Notes under the pieces: model-generated
What the model was told of the DNA's origin: nothing
Database searches by the model: none
Seen by the model: the letters and a program-made list of their open reading frames with translations, nothing else
Shown: in pieces, positions 41,676 through 49,794 of the stretch
Position numbering within the stretch: position 1 is the first letter of the stretch
Layout of the letters: every line of letters begins with the position of its first letter
Source of the DNA: Blastococcus sp. CPCC 205250
Lineage (GTDB): Bacteria; Actinomycetota; Actinomycetes; Mycobacteriales; Geodermatophilaceae
Length of the DNA: 64,000 nucleotides
Assembly (NCBI RefSeq): GCF_019799925.1
Contig: NZ_JABGCG010000006.1
Coordinates: forward strand, 292,543-356,542
Reading direction: 5' to 3'
Made by a program: the position numbers and the translations under genes

Positions 41676-42211
41676 TCGGCACCTGCACGTACCGGCGGGA
41701 CGTCCATGACCGGGACGCCGCGCACCGCGAACGTCGCGGCGGCGACGAGTCCCCGGACGGCGGTGCTCACGAAGCCGATGAAGGGGAGCACGTACAGCCA
41801 GGGCAGGGGCATGTCGAGCGCCGGCGATCGCAGCACCACCGGTGGGGTCATCAACTCCCAGGCCTCCACCGCGAAACCGGCGCCGACGGCCGCGACGACC
41901 AGGCAGGCGAACACCCGGATGGCGCGCACCACCAGCGGCTTCCTGATCAGGTCGACCATCTCCAGGGCGATGTGGCCGTCGGTGGTCACGAGGACCCCGG
42001 TCATCACGAAGGCCAGCCAGACCAGGCAGAACCGTGCGAGCTCGCCGGTCCACGTCCAGCCGTCGAGCGGCAGGTAGCGCTGCCCGGCCTGCACCAGGAC
42101 CAGCACGAACATGACGACGGTGGCCACGGCGGCCAGCCCGATCTCGACGTTCGTGATCACCCGCACCGGGCGGGTCCACCACCGGTGGGGTGGGTCGTCG
42201 GTAGCCGTCAC
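41672..42211 (-). CDS. dctQ: TRAP transporter small permease (DctQ family)
   Basis: The 179-residue protein has four predicted membrane helices and the DctQ element WTGELARFCLVWLAFVMTG, which is diagnostic. I chose GTG 42211 with GGAGGAG 8 bases upstream; a longer open frame would run into the promoter. It is the first gene of the operon dctQ-dctM-dctP-dehydrogenase-quiC1, transcribed from the LacI-controlled divergent promoter region. Confidence 0.9.
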   Translation of the reverse strand: MTATDDPPHRWWTRPVRVITNVEIGLAAVATVVMFVLVLVQAGQRYLPLDGWTWTGELARFCLVWLAFVMTGVLVTTDGHIALEMVDLIRKPLVVRAIRVFACLVVAAVGAGFAVEAWELMTPPVVLRSPALDMPLPWLYVLPFIGFVSTAVRGLVAAATFAVRGVPVMDVPPVRAGAE

Positions 42212-42280
42212 CAATCTCGCTCCTCCGCTCGGGCTGTGCTGCCTGTCACAGCACGGCCCGGACGGTAGGGAGCGTGGCGA

Positions 42281-42336
42281 AAGGGCGGCAAGCCCTTGCC
42301 ATGTGTTTGCCATGACGCCCTCGGCAACGCTTTGAT
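42281..42336. promoter_or_regulatory. Divergent promoter region with LacI-type operators
   Basis: GGCAAG-CC-CTTGCC (42287-42300) is a perfect palindrome of the LacI-family type, and GGCAACGCTTTGAT (42323-42336) is a weaker copy 36 bp away. The first overlaps the leftward -35 TTGCCG, followed by TACCGT after 18 bases. The second overlaps the rightward -10 TTTGAT (42331-42336), which has TTGCCA 18 bases upstream and ends 6 bases before the regulator's GTG (leaderless). Two direct TTGCCATG repeats (42296 and 42307) lie in between. Confidence 0.75.
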
Positions 42337-42342
42337 CACGCC

Positions 42343-43341
42343 GTGAGCCGACCGACCATCTTCGATGTCGCCCGTGGCGCGGGCGTCGCGATCTCCACCG
42401 TGTCCCGCGCGTTCAGCAACCCACAGCGGGTGGCCGAGGAGACACGGGAGCGGATACTCCGCGTCGCGGAGGAGCTCGGCTACGTGCCCAACCCGCACGC
42501 GCGGGCGCTCACGTCACGCAGGACCGAGACCATCGCGATGGTGGTCTCGGACATCACCAACCCGCACTTCTTCGAGATCATCCGTGGCGCGGAGATGCGG
42601 GCCAAGGCCTCGCGCTTCACGTTGGTGCTGGTGAACGCGGAGGAGTCCGCGCGGATCGAGATGGAGCAGATCGCCCGGCTGGCCCGCTCGGTGGACGGCT
42701 TCCTCCTCGCGGCGAGCCGGCTGCCTGACGAGGACCTCCTGCAGTTGGCGGGGACGCACAGCGTGGTGATGGTGAACCGGCAGGTCCAGGGCATCCCCAG
42801 CGTCATCCTCGACCAGAAGGAGGGGTGCCGGCAGCTGGTCGTGCACCTGGCGTCCCTGGGCCACTCCTCGGTGGTCTACCTCTCCGGCCCGCGGAACTCC
42901 TGGATCGCAGCGAGCAGGTGGCAGGCGATCCGCGACTCTGCGGCGGCCTGCGGGATGTCGGCGCTGCGGATGGGTCCCTACACGCCCACCGTCTCGCACG
43001 GTGGTGCGGCCGCGGACGCGGCGCTGACGACCGGGGCGACCGCCTTGATCGCCCACAACGACCTGCTGGCCATCGGCGTGCTCCGTCGGCTGGCCGCCCG
43101 GTCGGTGCGGGTGCCCGAGGACGTGAGCGTCGCGGGGTTCGACAACATCTTCGCCGCGGACCTGTGCTCCCCGAGCCTGACCACCCTCAGCGGTGTGCAC
43201 GCCGACCTGGGCCGGTCGGCCGTGGAACTGCTGCTCGACGGCGTCGCGCCCGGGCCGCGTACCGGCGAGGCGCCCCGCCTCGTCCTCCCGTCCCAGCTGG
43301 TGCTGCGCTCCTCGACCGGCCCCGCCCCGGTGGCGGTGTGA
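42343..43341 (+). CDS. LacI-family transcriptional regulator
   Basis: The 332-residue repressor has the HTH TIFDVARGAGVAISTVSRAFSN at ~5-26, the hinge YVPNPHARALTSRRT, and a periplasmic-binding-protein-like effector domain with MVVSDITNPHF and VSVAGFDNIFAADLCSP. It lies between the divergent TRAP operon and aroQ and should control both in response to a quinate/shikimate pathway compound. The operators described at 42281-42336 fit self-control and control of dctQ. Confidence 0.92.
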   Translation: MSRPTIFDVARGAGVAISTVSRAFSNPQRVAEETRERILRVAEELGYVPNPHARALTSRRTETIAMVVSDITNPHFFEIIRGAEMRAKASRFTLVLVNAEESARIEMEQIARLARSVDGFLLAASRLPDEDLLQLAGTHSVVMVNRQVQGIPSVILDQKEGCRQLVVHLASLGHSSVVYLSGPRNSWIAASRWQAIRDSAAACGMSALRMGPYTPTVSHGGAAADAALTTGATALIAHNDLLAIGVLRRLAARSVRVPEDVSVAGFDNIFAADLCSPSLTTLSGVHADLGRSAVELLLDGVAPGPRTGEAPRLVLPSQLVLRSSTGPAPVAV

Positions 43342-43390
43342 GCCGGGAGCGCCCGGCCGTCCTGACCCTCGACTGCTGGGAGGCAGCACC

Positions 43391-43855
43391 GTGACCTCAC
43401 TGCTCGTGCTCAACGGGCCCAACCTGAACCTGCTCGGCACCCGCAAACCCGAGGTGTACGGATCGACGTCGCTGGACGACGTGCGGGAGTCGTGCCGCCG
43501 GCAGGCCGAGGAGCTCGGGCTCGACCTCGACTTCCGCCAGTCCAACCACGAGGGCGAGCTCATCGACCGGATTCACGCCTGCGGGCAGGAGGTCCGCGCG
43601 GGCCTGTCGATCGGCGCGGTCTACAACCCGGGTGGCCACACCCACACGTCGATCGCCCTGCGCGACGCGATCGAGGGGGTGGAGCTCCCCGTGATCGAGG
43701 TGCACATCTCGAACGTGCACGCCCGGGAGGAGTTCCGGCACCACTCCTACATCTCGCCGGTCGCGCGCGGCGTGGTGGTGGGCTTCGGCGTCCTCGGCTA
43801 CCGGCTCGCCGTCACGGGCCTGTACGAGCTGGCCCGGCAGGAGGGGCGGTTGTGA
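43391..43855 (+). CDS. aroQ: Type II 3-dehydroquinate dehydratase
   Basis: The 154-residue dodecameric-type dehydroquinase has LLVLNGPNLNLLGTRKPEVYG (catalytic Arg/Tyr loop), NPGGHTHTSIALRDAI, VEVHISNVHAREEFRHHSY and a final GFGVLGYRLA. It interconverts 3-dehydroquinate and 3-dehydroshikimate. Here it is flanked by catabolic genes and under a LacI regulator, so the direction is probably quinate breakdown. GTG 43391 has GGGAGG upstream. It overlaps the next gene by 4 bases. Confidence 0.95.
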   Translation: MTSLLVLNGPNLNLLGTRKPEVYGSTSLDDVRESCRRQAEELGLDLDFRQSNHEGELIDRIHACGQEVRAGLSIGAVYNPGGHTHTSIALRDAIEGVELPVIEVHISNVHAREEFRHHSYISPVARGVVVGFGVLGYRLAVTGLYELARQEGRL

Positions 43856-44670
43856 CCGCTCCGGCCGGACTGCGTCCGGAGGCGCCGGGCATGTGGCGGG
43901 TGCTGGCGGTCCGGTACGCGAGCCGGACCGGACTGCGCGGCCAGCACTTCCTGGGGCACGACGAGTCGTCGCACGAGCCACACCCGACCGCGTACTTCGT
44001 GTGGGTCGCCGTCTCGGCTGACGAGGTCGTCCTGGTCGACGCCGGCATCGCGGCCGATCGCGCCGCCGGGATCCCGGGGATGACCGGGCTCGGGTCGCCG
44101 GTCGCGCTGCTCGCCCGGGTCGGCATCGCGCCCGCCGACGTCGGGTGGACGGTCCTCACCCACCTGCACTACGACCACACCGGCACCGTGGCGGAGCTGC
44201 CGGCGACCCGGTACGTCGTCCAGCAGTCGGAGTGGGACTACTGGCACGGCCCGTGGGCCCGTCGGATCACCCGCGAGCGGTGGCTGTGCTCCGACGACGA
44301 CCTGGCGCACCTCGGCGGTGCCCGGGGCGCGGGGCGGCTCCAGCTCGTCGACGGGGACGCCGAGGTGCTCCCCGGCCTGAGCGTGCACCTCGTCGGGGGT
44401 CACACGGCCGGGATGCAGGTGGTCCGGCTGCGGACGGCAGCCGGCTCCGTCGTCCTCGCCTCGGACGCCAGTCACTTCTACGAGAACCTCGAGACCGACC
44501 GGCCGGCGCCGATCCTGCACTGCACGACCGGTGTGCACGGCGCGTTCGACCGGGTGCGCGAACTCGCCGACGGCCCCGAGCTGATCGTGCCCGGCCACGA
44601 CCCGGCCGTGCTCGACCGCTACCCGGAGCTCGCCGGCCTGCCGGGGAGCGGGATCGTGTCGATCGCCTGA
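43852..44670 (+). CDS. Metallo-beta-lactamase-fold hydrolase (AHL-lactonase-like)
   Basis: The 272-residue protein carries the dinuclear metal motif THLHYDH at 103-109, then VGGHTAGMQVV, LASDASHFYENL and IVPGHDP. This matches the N-acyl homoserine lactonase branch (AttM/AiiB-like). In this island it may open a lactone such as a quinate lactone rather than quench signals; that is an inference. Coupled to aroQ by GTGA overlap. Confidence 0.85.
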   Translation: MTAPAGLRPEAPGMWRVLAVRYASRTGLRGQHFLGHDESSHEPHPTAYFVWVAVSADEVVLVDAGIAADRAAGIPGMTGLGSPVALLARVGIAPADVGWTVLTHLHYDHTGTVAELPATRYVVQQSEWDYWHGPWARRITRERWLCSDDDLAHLGGARGAGRLQLVDGDAEVLPGLSVHLVGGHTAGMQVVRLRTAAGSVVLASDASHFYENLETDRPAPILHCTTGVHGAFDRVRELADGPELIVPGHDPAVLDRYPELAGLPGSGIVSIA

Positions 44671-44677
44671 GCGGCGG

Positions 44678-45472
44678 TCAGCGGCCGCCCAGCCGGCGGG
44701 CGCGTGCGCGGGGGTGCTCGACCAGGGCGTCGACGAGTTCGTGCAGCCGGCGCAGCCGCGGAACGGGGTCCTCCGCGAGCAGTCCGAGCGAGTCGTCGCC
44801 ACCGATGGCGAGGGGGACGTGCGGCGGCAGGGTGGCCAGCAGCCCGGCGGCTGCGTCCCCGGCCGCCTCGAGCTGCCGGGCGCTGAGCCGCACGTAGCCG
44901 AGGTGGTCCCAGAGGCCGTCGACGGAGGCTTCCACCTCCGCCGGCGTGCACCTGTCCACCGGGACGTCGAGGACCAGGCCGCCCCCCGTCGGGGCGAGGA
45001 CCGCGAGGGCGTCCGCCACGAGGTCCGGCCGGTCGGCGGGGACCGGAGCGAGGAGCGGCAGGACACGGTAGGGCCGGGCCTGGTCCACCAGCTGGCCGAA
45101 GACGTCGATGCGCTCGGCCAGGGACCGGCCGGCCGGGGTGTCGGGGGCGGCGAAGCGGGCCGTGACGTACCGGGCGCCGAAGCGGGCGGCCAGGTCCAGC
45201 ACCCGCCAGTGCGGGGCGTGCACGTCTCTCGGCAGGTCGCCGCCCAGCTCCACGCGGCCGACGTCGAGCACGGTCACGCGGGTCTCCAGGAGTTGGTCGA
45301 CCAGCTTCGCGAGGTTGCGTTCCCCGGCCCCGCCGGACCACCAGTGCTCCACCTCCTCGGCGCCGCCCACGTGGAGCCCGACGGAGTCCCACCGGGTGCC
45401 GGCGAGCAGTTCGGTGAGCTCCAGCGCGTCCCGCGGGTGGACGACGGACTGGTGCACGGCCAGGCGGTTCAC
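44678..45472 (-). CDS. TIM-barrel protein (xylose isomerase-like)
   Basis: The 264-residue protein opens with LAVHQSVVHPRDALELTELLAGTRWDSVGLHVGG, and later segments VLDVGRVELGG, ARYVTARFAAPD and LVLDVPVDRC follow a sugar isomerase/epimerase-like barrel. Conserved metal His/Glu positions are not all obvious. The function is unknown; the family includes dehydroshikimate dehydratases and inosose enzymes. It is convergent with the lactonase gene (7-base gap) and divergent from the TetR gene. Confidence 0.75.
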   Translation of the reverse strand: MNRLAVHQSVVHPRDALELTELLAGTRWDSVGLHVGGAEEVEHWWSGGAGERNLAKLVDQLLETRVTVLDVGRVELGGDLPRDVHAPHWRVLDLAARFGARYVTARFAAPDTPAGRSLAERIDVFGQLVDQARPYRVLPLLAPVPADRPDLVADALAVLAPTGGGLVLDVPVDRCTPAEVEASVDGLWDHLGYVRLSARQLEAAGDAAAGLLATLPPHVPLAIGGDDSLGLLAEDPVPRLRRLHELVDALVEHPRARARRLGGR

Positions 45473-45516
45473 GGTGGCGGACCCCTCTCGGACGCGGCGC
45501 TGCCGGCGGAGCGCCG

Positions 45517-45588
45517 AGCCTAGGCCGCTCGCATCCGGGGGAGGGCGGGGTCCGGCCGGGCGGGACGGAACGTGCCGCGACCTAGGCT
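45517..45588. promoter_or_regulatory. Mirror-image -10 boxes between TIM-barrel gene and TetR gene
   Basis: TAGGCT occurs on the minus strand at 45517-45522 and on the plus strand at 45583-45588, each inside CCTAGGC. They are plausible -10 boxes for the two divergent genes; -35 elements are weak. Confidence 0.35.
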
Positions 45589-45616
45589 GGGCCGAGCCCG
45601 CCCTGCCGGAGGAGCC

Positions 45617-46324
45617 GTGACCGTGCACCCGCCTGAGCCCACCGCCCACCAGGAGCCGGTCGCCGCGTCGCCGGACGTTCCGGGCGAGGGCGGCGTCCGG
45701 CCGGAGCGCACGCGCGACGCCGACCGGACCCGGGCGGACATCCTCGACGTCGCCACGCGCGAGTTCGCCGACCGGGGGTACGCCGGCGCCCGCATCAACG
45801 AGATCGCCGACAAGACCAGCACGACCAAGCGGATGATCTACTACTACTTCGGCGGCAAGGAGGGCCTCTACGTCGCCGTCCTGGAGCGGGCGTACAGCCG
45901 CATCCGCGCCGTCGAGCAGGCACTGGACGTCGAGCACCTCGACCCGGTCGAGGCGGTCCGTGAGCTGGCCGGGCTGACGCTGGACCACCACGAGTCGCAT
46001 CCGGACTTCATCCGGCTGGTCAGCATCGAGAACATCCACCACGCCCGGCACATCGCCCGGTCGGAGGTGCTGGCCAACCTCGCCAACCCGGTCATCGACC
46101 TCCTGGGGACGATCCTCGCCCGTGGCCGGGCGGCCGGGGTGTTCCGGGACGACGTCGACGCGTTGGACGTGCACCAGGTGATCAGCTCCTTCTGCGTCTT
46201 CCGCATCGCGAACCGGTACACCTTCGGCGCCATCTTCGGCCGGGACATGCTCGCCCCCGAGCTGAGGGCGCACCAGCGCCGGATGCTGGGCGACCTCGTC
46301 GTGGCCCACCTGACCTCCCGCTGA
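45617..46324 (+). CDS. TetR-family transcriptional regulator
   Basis: The 235-residue protein has a ~30-residue disordered N terminus, then RTRADILDVATREFADRGYAG and the HTH IADKTSTTKRMIYYYFGGKEGLY. The C-terminal part (SIENIHHARHIARSEVL) resembles TetR regulators of aromatic and hydroaromatic acid genes. GTG 45617 or 45623 may be the start; GGAGGAG precedes both. It stands directly before the MHS transporter gene, with an imperfect dyad in between. Confidence 0.88.
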   Translation: MTVHPPEPTAHQEPVAASPDVPGEGGVRPERTRDADRTRADILDVATREFADRGYAGARINEIADKTSTTKRMIYYYFGGKEGLYVAVLERAYSRIRAVEQALDVEHLDPVEAVRELAGLTLDHHESHPDFIRLVSIENIHHARHIARSEVLANLANPVIDLLGTILARGRAAGVFRDDVDALDVHQVISSFCVFRIANRYTFGAIFGRDMLAPELRAHQRRMLGDLVVAHLTSR

Positions 46325-46388
46325 GCGCCGCTCCCACCGCGCCGCCGCCGACTTGCACGGTGACGGCGGTCACTCCACCATCGGCCAA

Positions 46389-46403
46389 GTAACCGTCTGG
46401 TAC
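46389..46403 (+). promoter_or_regulatory. Imperfect inverted repeat upstream of the MHS transporter
   Basis: GTAACC-GTC-TGGTAC is an imperfect dyad ending at a -10-like TACATA (46401-46406), about 75 bases before the ATG. It is a candidate site for the adjacent TetR regulator. Confidence 0.4.
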
Positions 46404-46479
46404 ATAGACCACCCACGAGTGCGCTGTCCCCGCCCGCACCGCGGGGGAGGGCTGCCGCCGCGCCTCCCGGGAGACCGAC

Positions 46480-47832
46480 ATGAGCACCAACAGCGCCCCG
46501 ACGGGCTCCGCGCACGAGCACACGCCAGGCAGGGCCGCGCTCGCCAGCTTCGTCGGCAGCATGCTCGAGTACTACGACTTCTTCATCTACGGTGCCGCCG
46601 CCGGCCTGGTCTTCCCGGAGGTCTTCTTCCCGGACAGCGACCCGAGCACGGGCACCCTGCTGTCCCTCGCCACCTTCGGCGTCGCGTACGTGGCCCGGCC
46701 GGTCGGCGCGGTCGTCATCGGGCACTTCGGGGACAAGCTCGGGCGCAAGAAGATGCTCGTGCTGACCCTGCTGATGATGGGCTTCTCGACGTTCCTCATC
46801 GGGGCGCTCCCGTCGTACGCACAGATCGGGGTCGCCGCGCCCGTGCTCCTGGTCCTCCTGCGCGTCCTGCAGGGGCTGTCGGCGGCGGGGGAGCAGAGCG
46901 GCGCGAACTCGATGACGCTGGAGCACGCGCCCGAGGGACGGCGCGCCTTCTTCACCAGCTTCACCCTCCAGGGCACGCAGGCGGGCCTGATCCTGGCCAA
47001 CCTCGTGTTCATCCCGGTGGCGATGCTGCCGGAGGACCAGCTGGAGAGCTGGGGCTGGCGGATCCCGTTCTTCCTGTCCGCGCTCGTCGTCGCGGTCGGG
47101 TACTGGGTGCGCCGCTCGCTGCCCGAGACGCCGGAGTTCGAGCGGGCCAGCGAGGAGGAGGACGTCCCCGAGCTCCCGGTGGCCGTCCTCTTCCGCGACC
47201 ACTGGGCGTCGGTGCTCCGGGTGGTGCTCTGCGCGCTGATCTCGGTGGTGAGCACGGTCTTCGGCACGTTCGCGCTGGCGCACGGGACGAGCGACGAGAT
47301 CGGCATGGAGGAGTCGACGCTGCTGTGGGTGGTGATCCTGGCCAACGTGGTCGCGCTCGTCGCGATCCCGCTGTGGGCGATGCTGTCGGACCGGATCGGC
47401 CGGCGCCCGGTGTTCGTCCTCGGTGCCCTGGGCTCGGCTGTGACCGTCGTCCCGTTCCTGTGGGCCCTCCAGAACTCCGACGAGCTCCTGGTGTTCGTCT
47501 TCGGCATCCTCCTGGCCGGCGTCGTCTACTCGGCGGCGAACGGTGTCTGGCCCTCGCTGTACGGCGAGATGTTCGACACCCGGGTGCGCTACTCGGGGAT
47601 GGCGATCGGCACGCAGGTGGGCTTCGCGCTGGGCGGCTTCTCCCCGGCCATCGCCGCTGGGATCGTCGGCGACGGCCCCGGCGGCTGGGTGCCGGTCGCC
47701 CTGCTGACCGGCGGTGCCGCCGTCGTGGCGGGGGTCTGCGCGCTCACCGCACGGGAGACCGCGCACGTCCCGATCGAGCAGCTCGGCCGCGAGGAGCGGA
47801 CGCGCAAGGAGCGCCGGCTGGTCGAGGCGTGA
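46480..47832 (+). CDS. MHS-family MFS transporter (shikimate/metabolite:H+ symporter type)
   Basis: This 450-residue symporter has 12 helices and the MHS signature SMLEYYDFFIYGAAAGLVFPEVFF at helix 1. Motif A is GHFGDKLGRKKMLVLTLLMMG, and the second-half SDRIGRRPVFVLGA is its repeat. ShiA, the shikimate importer of E. coli, is a family member. Given the enzymes nearby, uptake of shikimate, quinate or protocatechuate is likely, giving the island a second, TRAP-independent uptake route. Confidence 0.9.
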   Translation: MSTNSAPTGSAHEHTPGRAALASFVGSMLEYYDFFIYGAAAGLVFPEVFFPDSDPSTGTLLSLATFGVAYVARPVGAVVIGHFGDKLGRKKMLVLTLLMMGFSTFLIGALPSYAQIGVAAPVLLVLLRVLQGLSAAGEQSGANSMTLEHAPEGRRAFFTSFTLQGTQAGLILANLVFIPVAMLPEDQLESWGWRIPFFLSALVVAVGYWVRRSLPETPEFERASEEEDVPELPVAVLFRDHWASVLRVVLCALISVVSTVFGTFALAHGTSDEIGMEESTLLWVVILANVVALVAIPLWAMLSDRIGRRPVFVLGALGSAVTVVPFLWALQNSDELLVFVFGILLAGVVYSAANGVWPSLYGEMFDTRVRYSGMAIGTQVGFALGGFSPAIAAGIVGDGPGGWVPVALLTGGAAVVAGVCALTARETAHVPIEQLGREERTRKERRLVEA

Positions 47833-47908
47833 CGCGGGAGGTGGTTGACCGACCGGGGTCATCGCAGCGGGCGGTTCGGGACGGCGCGGCCCGCGGTGGG
47901 GGAGCGGC

Positions 47909-48818
47909 ATGACCCGTCCTGGCCTCCCGGCCGACCACGGCGTCCGTGACCGCAGCGTCGCGGTCAACTCCTACACGACCGTCCTGGGCCGGGCCACCGT
48001 CCCCGAGGAGGGCTTCCGCGCGTACTGGCGCGACGTGCACGGCCCGCTCTGCTCGCGCGTGCCGGCGCTGGGCTACTACGTGCAGCACCACTTCGCCCGC
48101 CGGCGGGACGCGCACGGGTGGCCGCTGCCGGACGGGGTGGGCGCGCTGCCGGGCTACGAGCTGGACGGCGCCGTGGAGATCGGCTGGTCGTCGGCCGCGG
48201 CACAGGCGGAGTTCCAGCGCGCGTCGGGAATCCTGTTCTCCGACGAGCAGAACGTCTTCGAGGAGACCGTCGCCTACCCGCTGCCGCACGGTTCGGTGAC
48301 CGTCGTCGACCGGGACGACGACCCGGCGCCGACCGGTTCGACCGGACGCACGTGCACTTCACCCCGCGCGAGGGGCTGGCGGAGGAGCTCGCCGAGTTCC
48401 TCCGCGGGGAGTTCGGGGAGGTCGCCGCGGACAGCCCGGACGTCGTCAAGGTGCGGGTGCACGCGCCCGAGCCGCACGACAACAGCACCCCGAACCCACC
48501 CGCCCGGGACGTCGCGCACACGGTCCCGGACGAGCGGGTCCGCCTCGTCGTCCTGGAGATCGCCTTCCGCGACCCGCTGGCCCGCCGGCGCTTCTCCGCC
48601 GACGACGTCGTCAGGGAGACCCTGTCGCGGCAGGGAGAGCTCGCGTCGAGCATCACGGCCTTCCCGGTGAGCGGCGTGTTCACCTTCGTGCGGGACGGCG
48701 AGCTGACGACGGCGGGCCTGCGGGGGAGCCGGGTCGCGGAGCTGATCCGGACCTGGCCGCGAGCAACCAGGTCGCGGACGACGTCCGCCGGCTGATGCAC
48801 ACCGGCCGCCTGGACTGA
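47909..48818 (+). pseudogene. EthD-family gene broken by two single-base deletions
   Basis: The N-terminal part (ATG 47909; TVPEEGFRAYWRDVHGPL, SDEQNVFEETVAYPLPHGS) is an EthD domain. Near 48318-48340 the coding continues one base out of frame as DRFDRTHVHFTPREGLAEEL through PVSGVFTFVRDG to VAELIR. At 48750/48751 a second shift of the same sense restores LAASNQVADDVRRLMHTG and the stop at 48816-48818. Both shifts correspond to one missing base, the second where CGGGAC is expected and CGGAC is read. It is either a recent pseudogene or two sequencing errors. The role of the intact protein is unknown; its position suggests a part in quinate-island metabolism. Confidence 0.75.
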
Positions 48819-49086
48819 CGGGGCGGTGGCGGGACGCCCACCCCCGGTCGAGCGGCGGACGTCGGCCCGCGCGACCTCCACATCGACATCGCCCATGTCG
48901 GCGCCCTGTCACTCCGACTGCCACTCCGACCTCCACCGCGCCCGGGGCAGGAGGGGTGACTGGCTCGTACGCCGGATCTCGCCTCCACCGGTGCAGGGTC
49001 CGCGGGTCCGTCGGCCGGGCGGGTGTGGGGGTGGTGTGGGCCCGCTGTGGGTGGGGTGTGCCCCGGCCCGCCGACAGGCTCGTCCC

Positions 49087-49794
49087 ATGACCGAGACGAC
49101 CTCCCCCCGGACCGCTCAGACCGACGCCGGCACAGCCACTGGCACGACCGGGCCCGCCCTCATCGACGTGCACGACATGGTCGTGGTGCACCGCGTCTTC
49201 CGCCGTGAGCTGGGGCTGGCGCCCCGGCTGGTCCGCGCGGTGCCCGCCGGCGACACCGCCCGGGCCGCCGTGGTCGCGGCGCACCTGCGCCTGTGCCTCG
49301 ACGGCCTGCACCTGCACCACTCCGGCGAGGACGCCGTGCTGTGGCCGAAGCTGCTGGAGCGCACCGCCCCCGACGCCGCCCTCATCACGCGCATGGAGGC
49401 CCAGCACGAGCAGGTGCACGACTGCCTCGAGCGGCTGCGCCCCGCGCTGGACCGCTGGGAGGCCGAGGCCCGCCCGGCGGTGACCGAGGAGGTCGCCGCC
49501 AGCCTCGAGGCCCTCGCCGCGGCACTGCTGGTGCACCTGGCCGAGGAGGAGCGGGAGATCCTGCCGCTGGCCGCCCGGCACCTGACCGAGTCCGAGTGGG
49601 AGGCCGTCGGCCAGCACGGCATGGCCCACATGCAGCGCTCCCAGCTGCCGATCATGTTCGGGATGGTGCTCGAGGAGTGCGACCCCCAGGAGCGGACGCG
49701 GATGCTCGGGGTGCTGCCGGCGCCGCTGCGGCTGCTCGCGCGGACGGTGTTCGCCTGGCAGTACCGCCGCTACGTGCGCCGGGTCCGCGGCTGA
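49087..49794 (+). CDS. Hemerythrin HHE-domain protein
   Basis: In this 235-residue four-helix-bundle protein, His and Glu residues are placed as in hemerythrin-like diiron proteins: VHDMVVVHRVFRREL, LHLHHSGEDAVLWP, HEQVHDCLERL and LVHLAEEEREILPL. It may bind oxygen, nitric oxide or act as an iron-dependent sensor. The 268 bases upstream carry no gene; short GTGGG-rich repeats occur there. Its last 25 bases overlap the end of the convergent regulator gene. Confidence 0.88.
   Translation: MTETTSPRTAQTDAGTATGTTGPALIDVHDMVVVHRVFRRELGLAPRLVRAVPAGDTARAAVVAAHLRLCLDGLHLHHSGEDAVLWPKLLERTAPDAALITRMEAQHEQVHDCLERLRPALDRWEAEARPAVTEEVAASLEALAAALLVHLAEEEREILPLAARHLTESEWEAVGQHGMAHMQRSQLPIMFGMVLEECDPQERTRMLGVLPAPLRLLARTVFAWQYRRYVRRVRG

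Noticed and set aside
43852..44670. Quorum-quenching AHL lactonase as a firm call
   Set aside because: The fold and metal motif support the family, but the operon context favours another lactone; the specific activity cannot be read from the sequence.
47909..48818. Programmed frameshifting in the EthD-family gene
   Set aside because: Two shifts of the same sense, no slippery heptamer and no downstream structure point to deletions or sequencing errors.
48819..49086. Promoter or small gene upstream of the hemerythrin gene
   Set aside because: Only GTGGG-rich and ACTCCGAC-type short repeats are visible; no convincing -10/-35 pair or coding frame.
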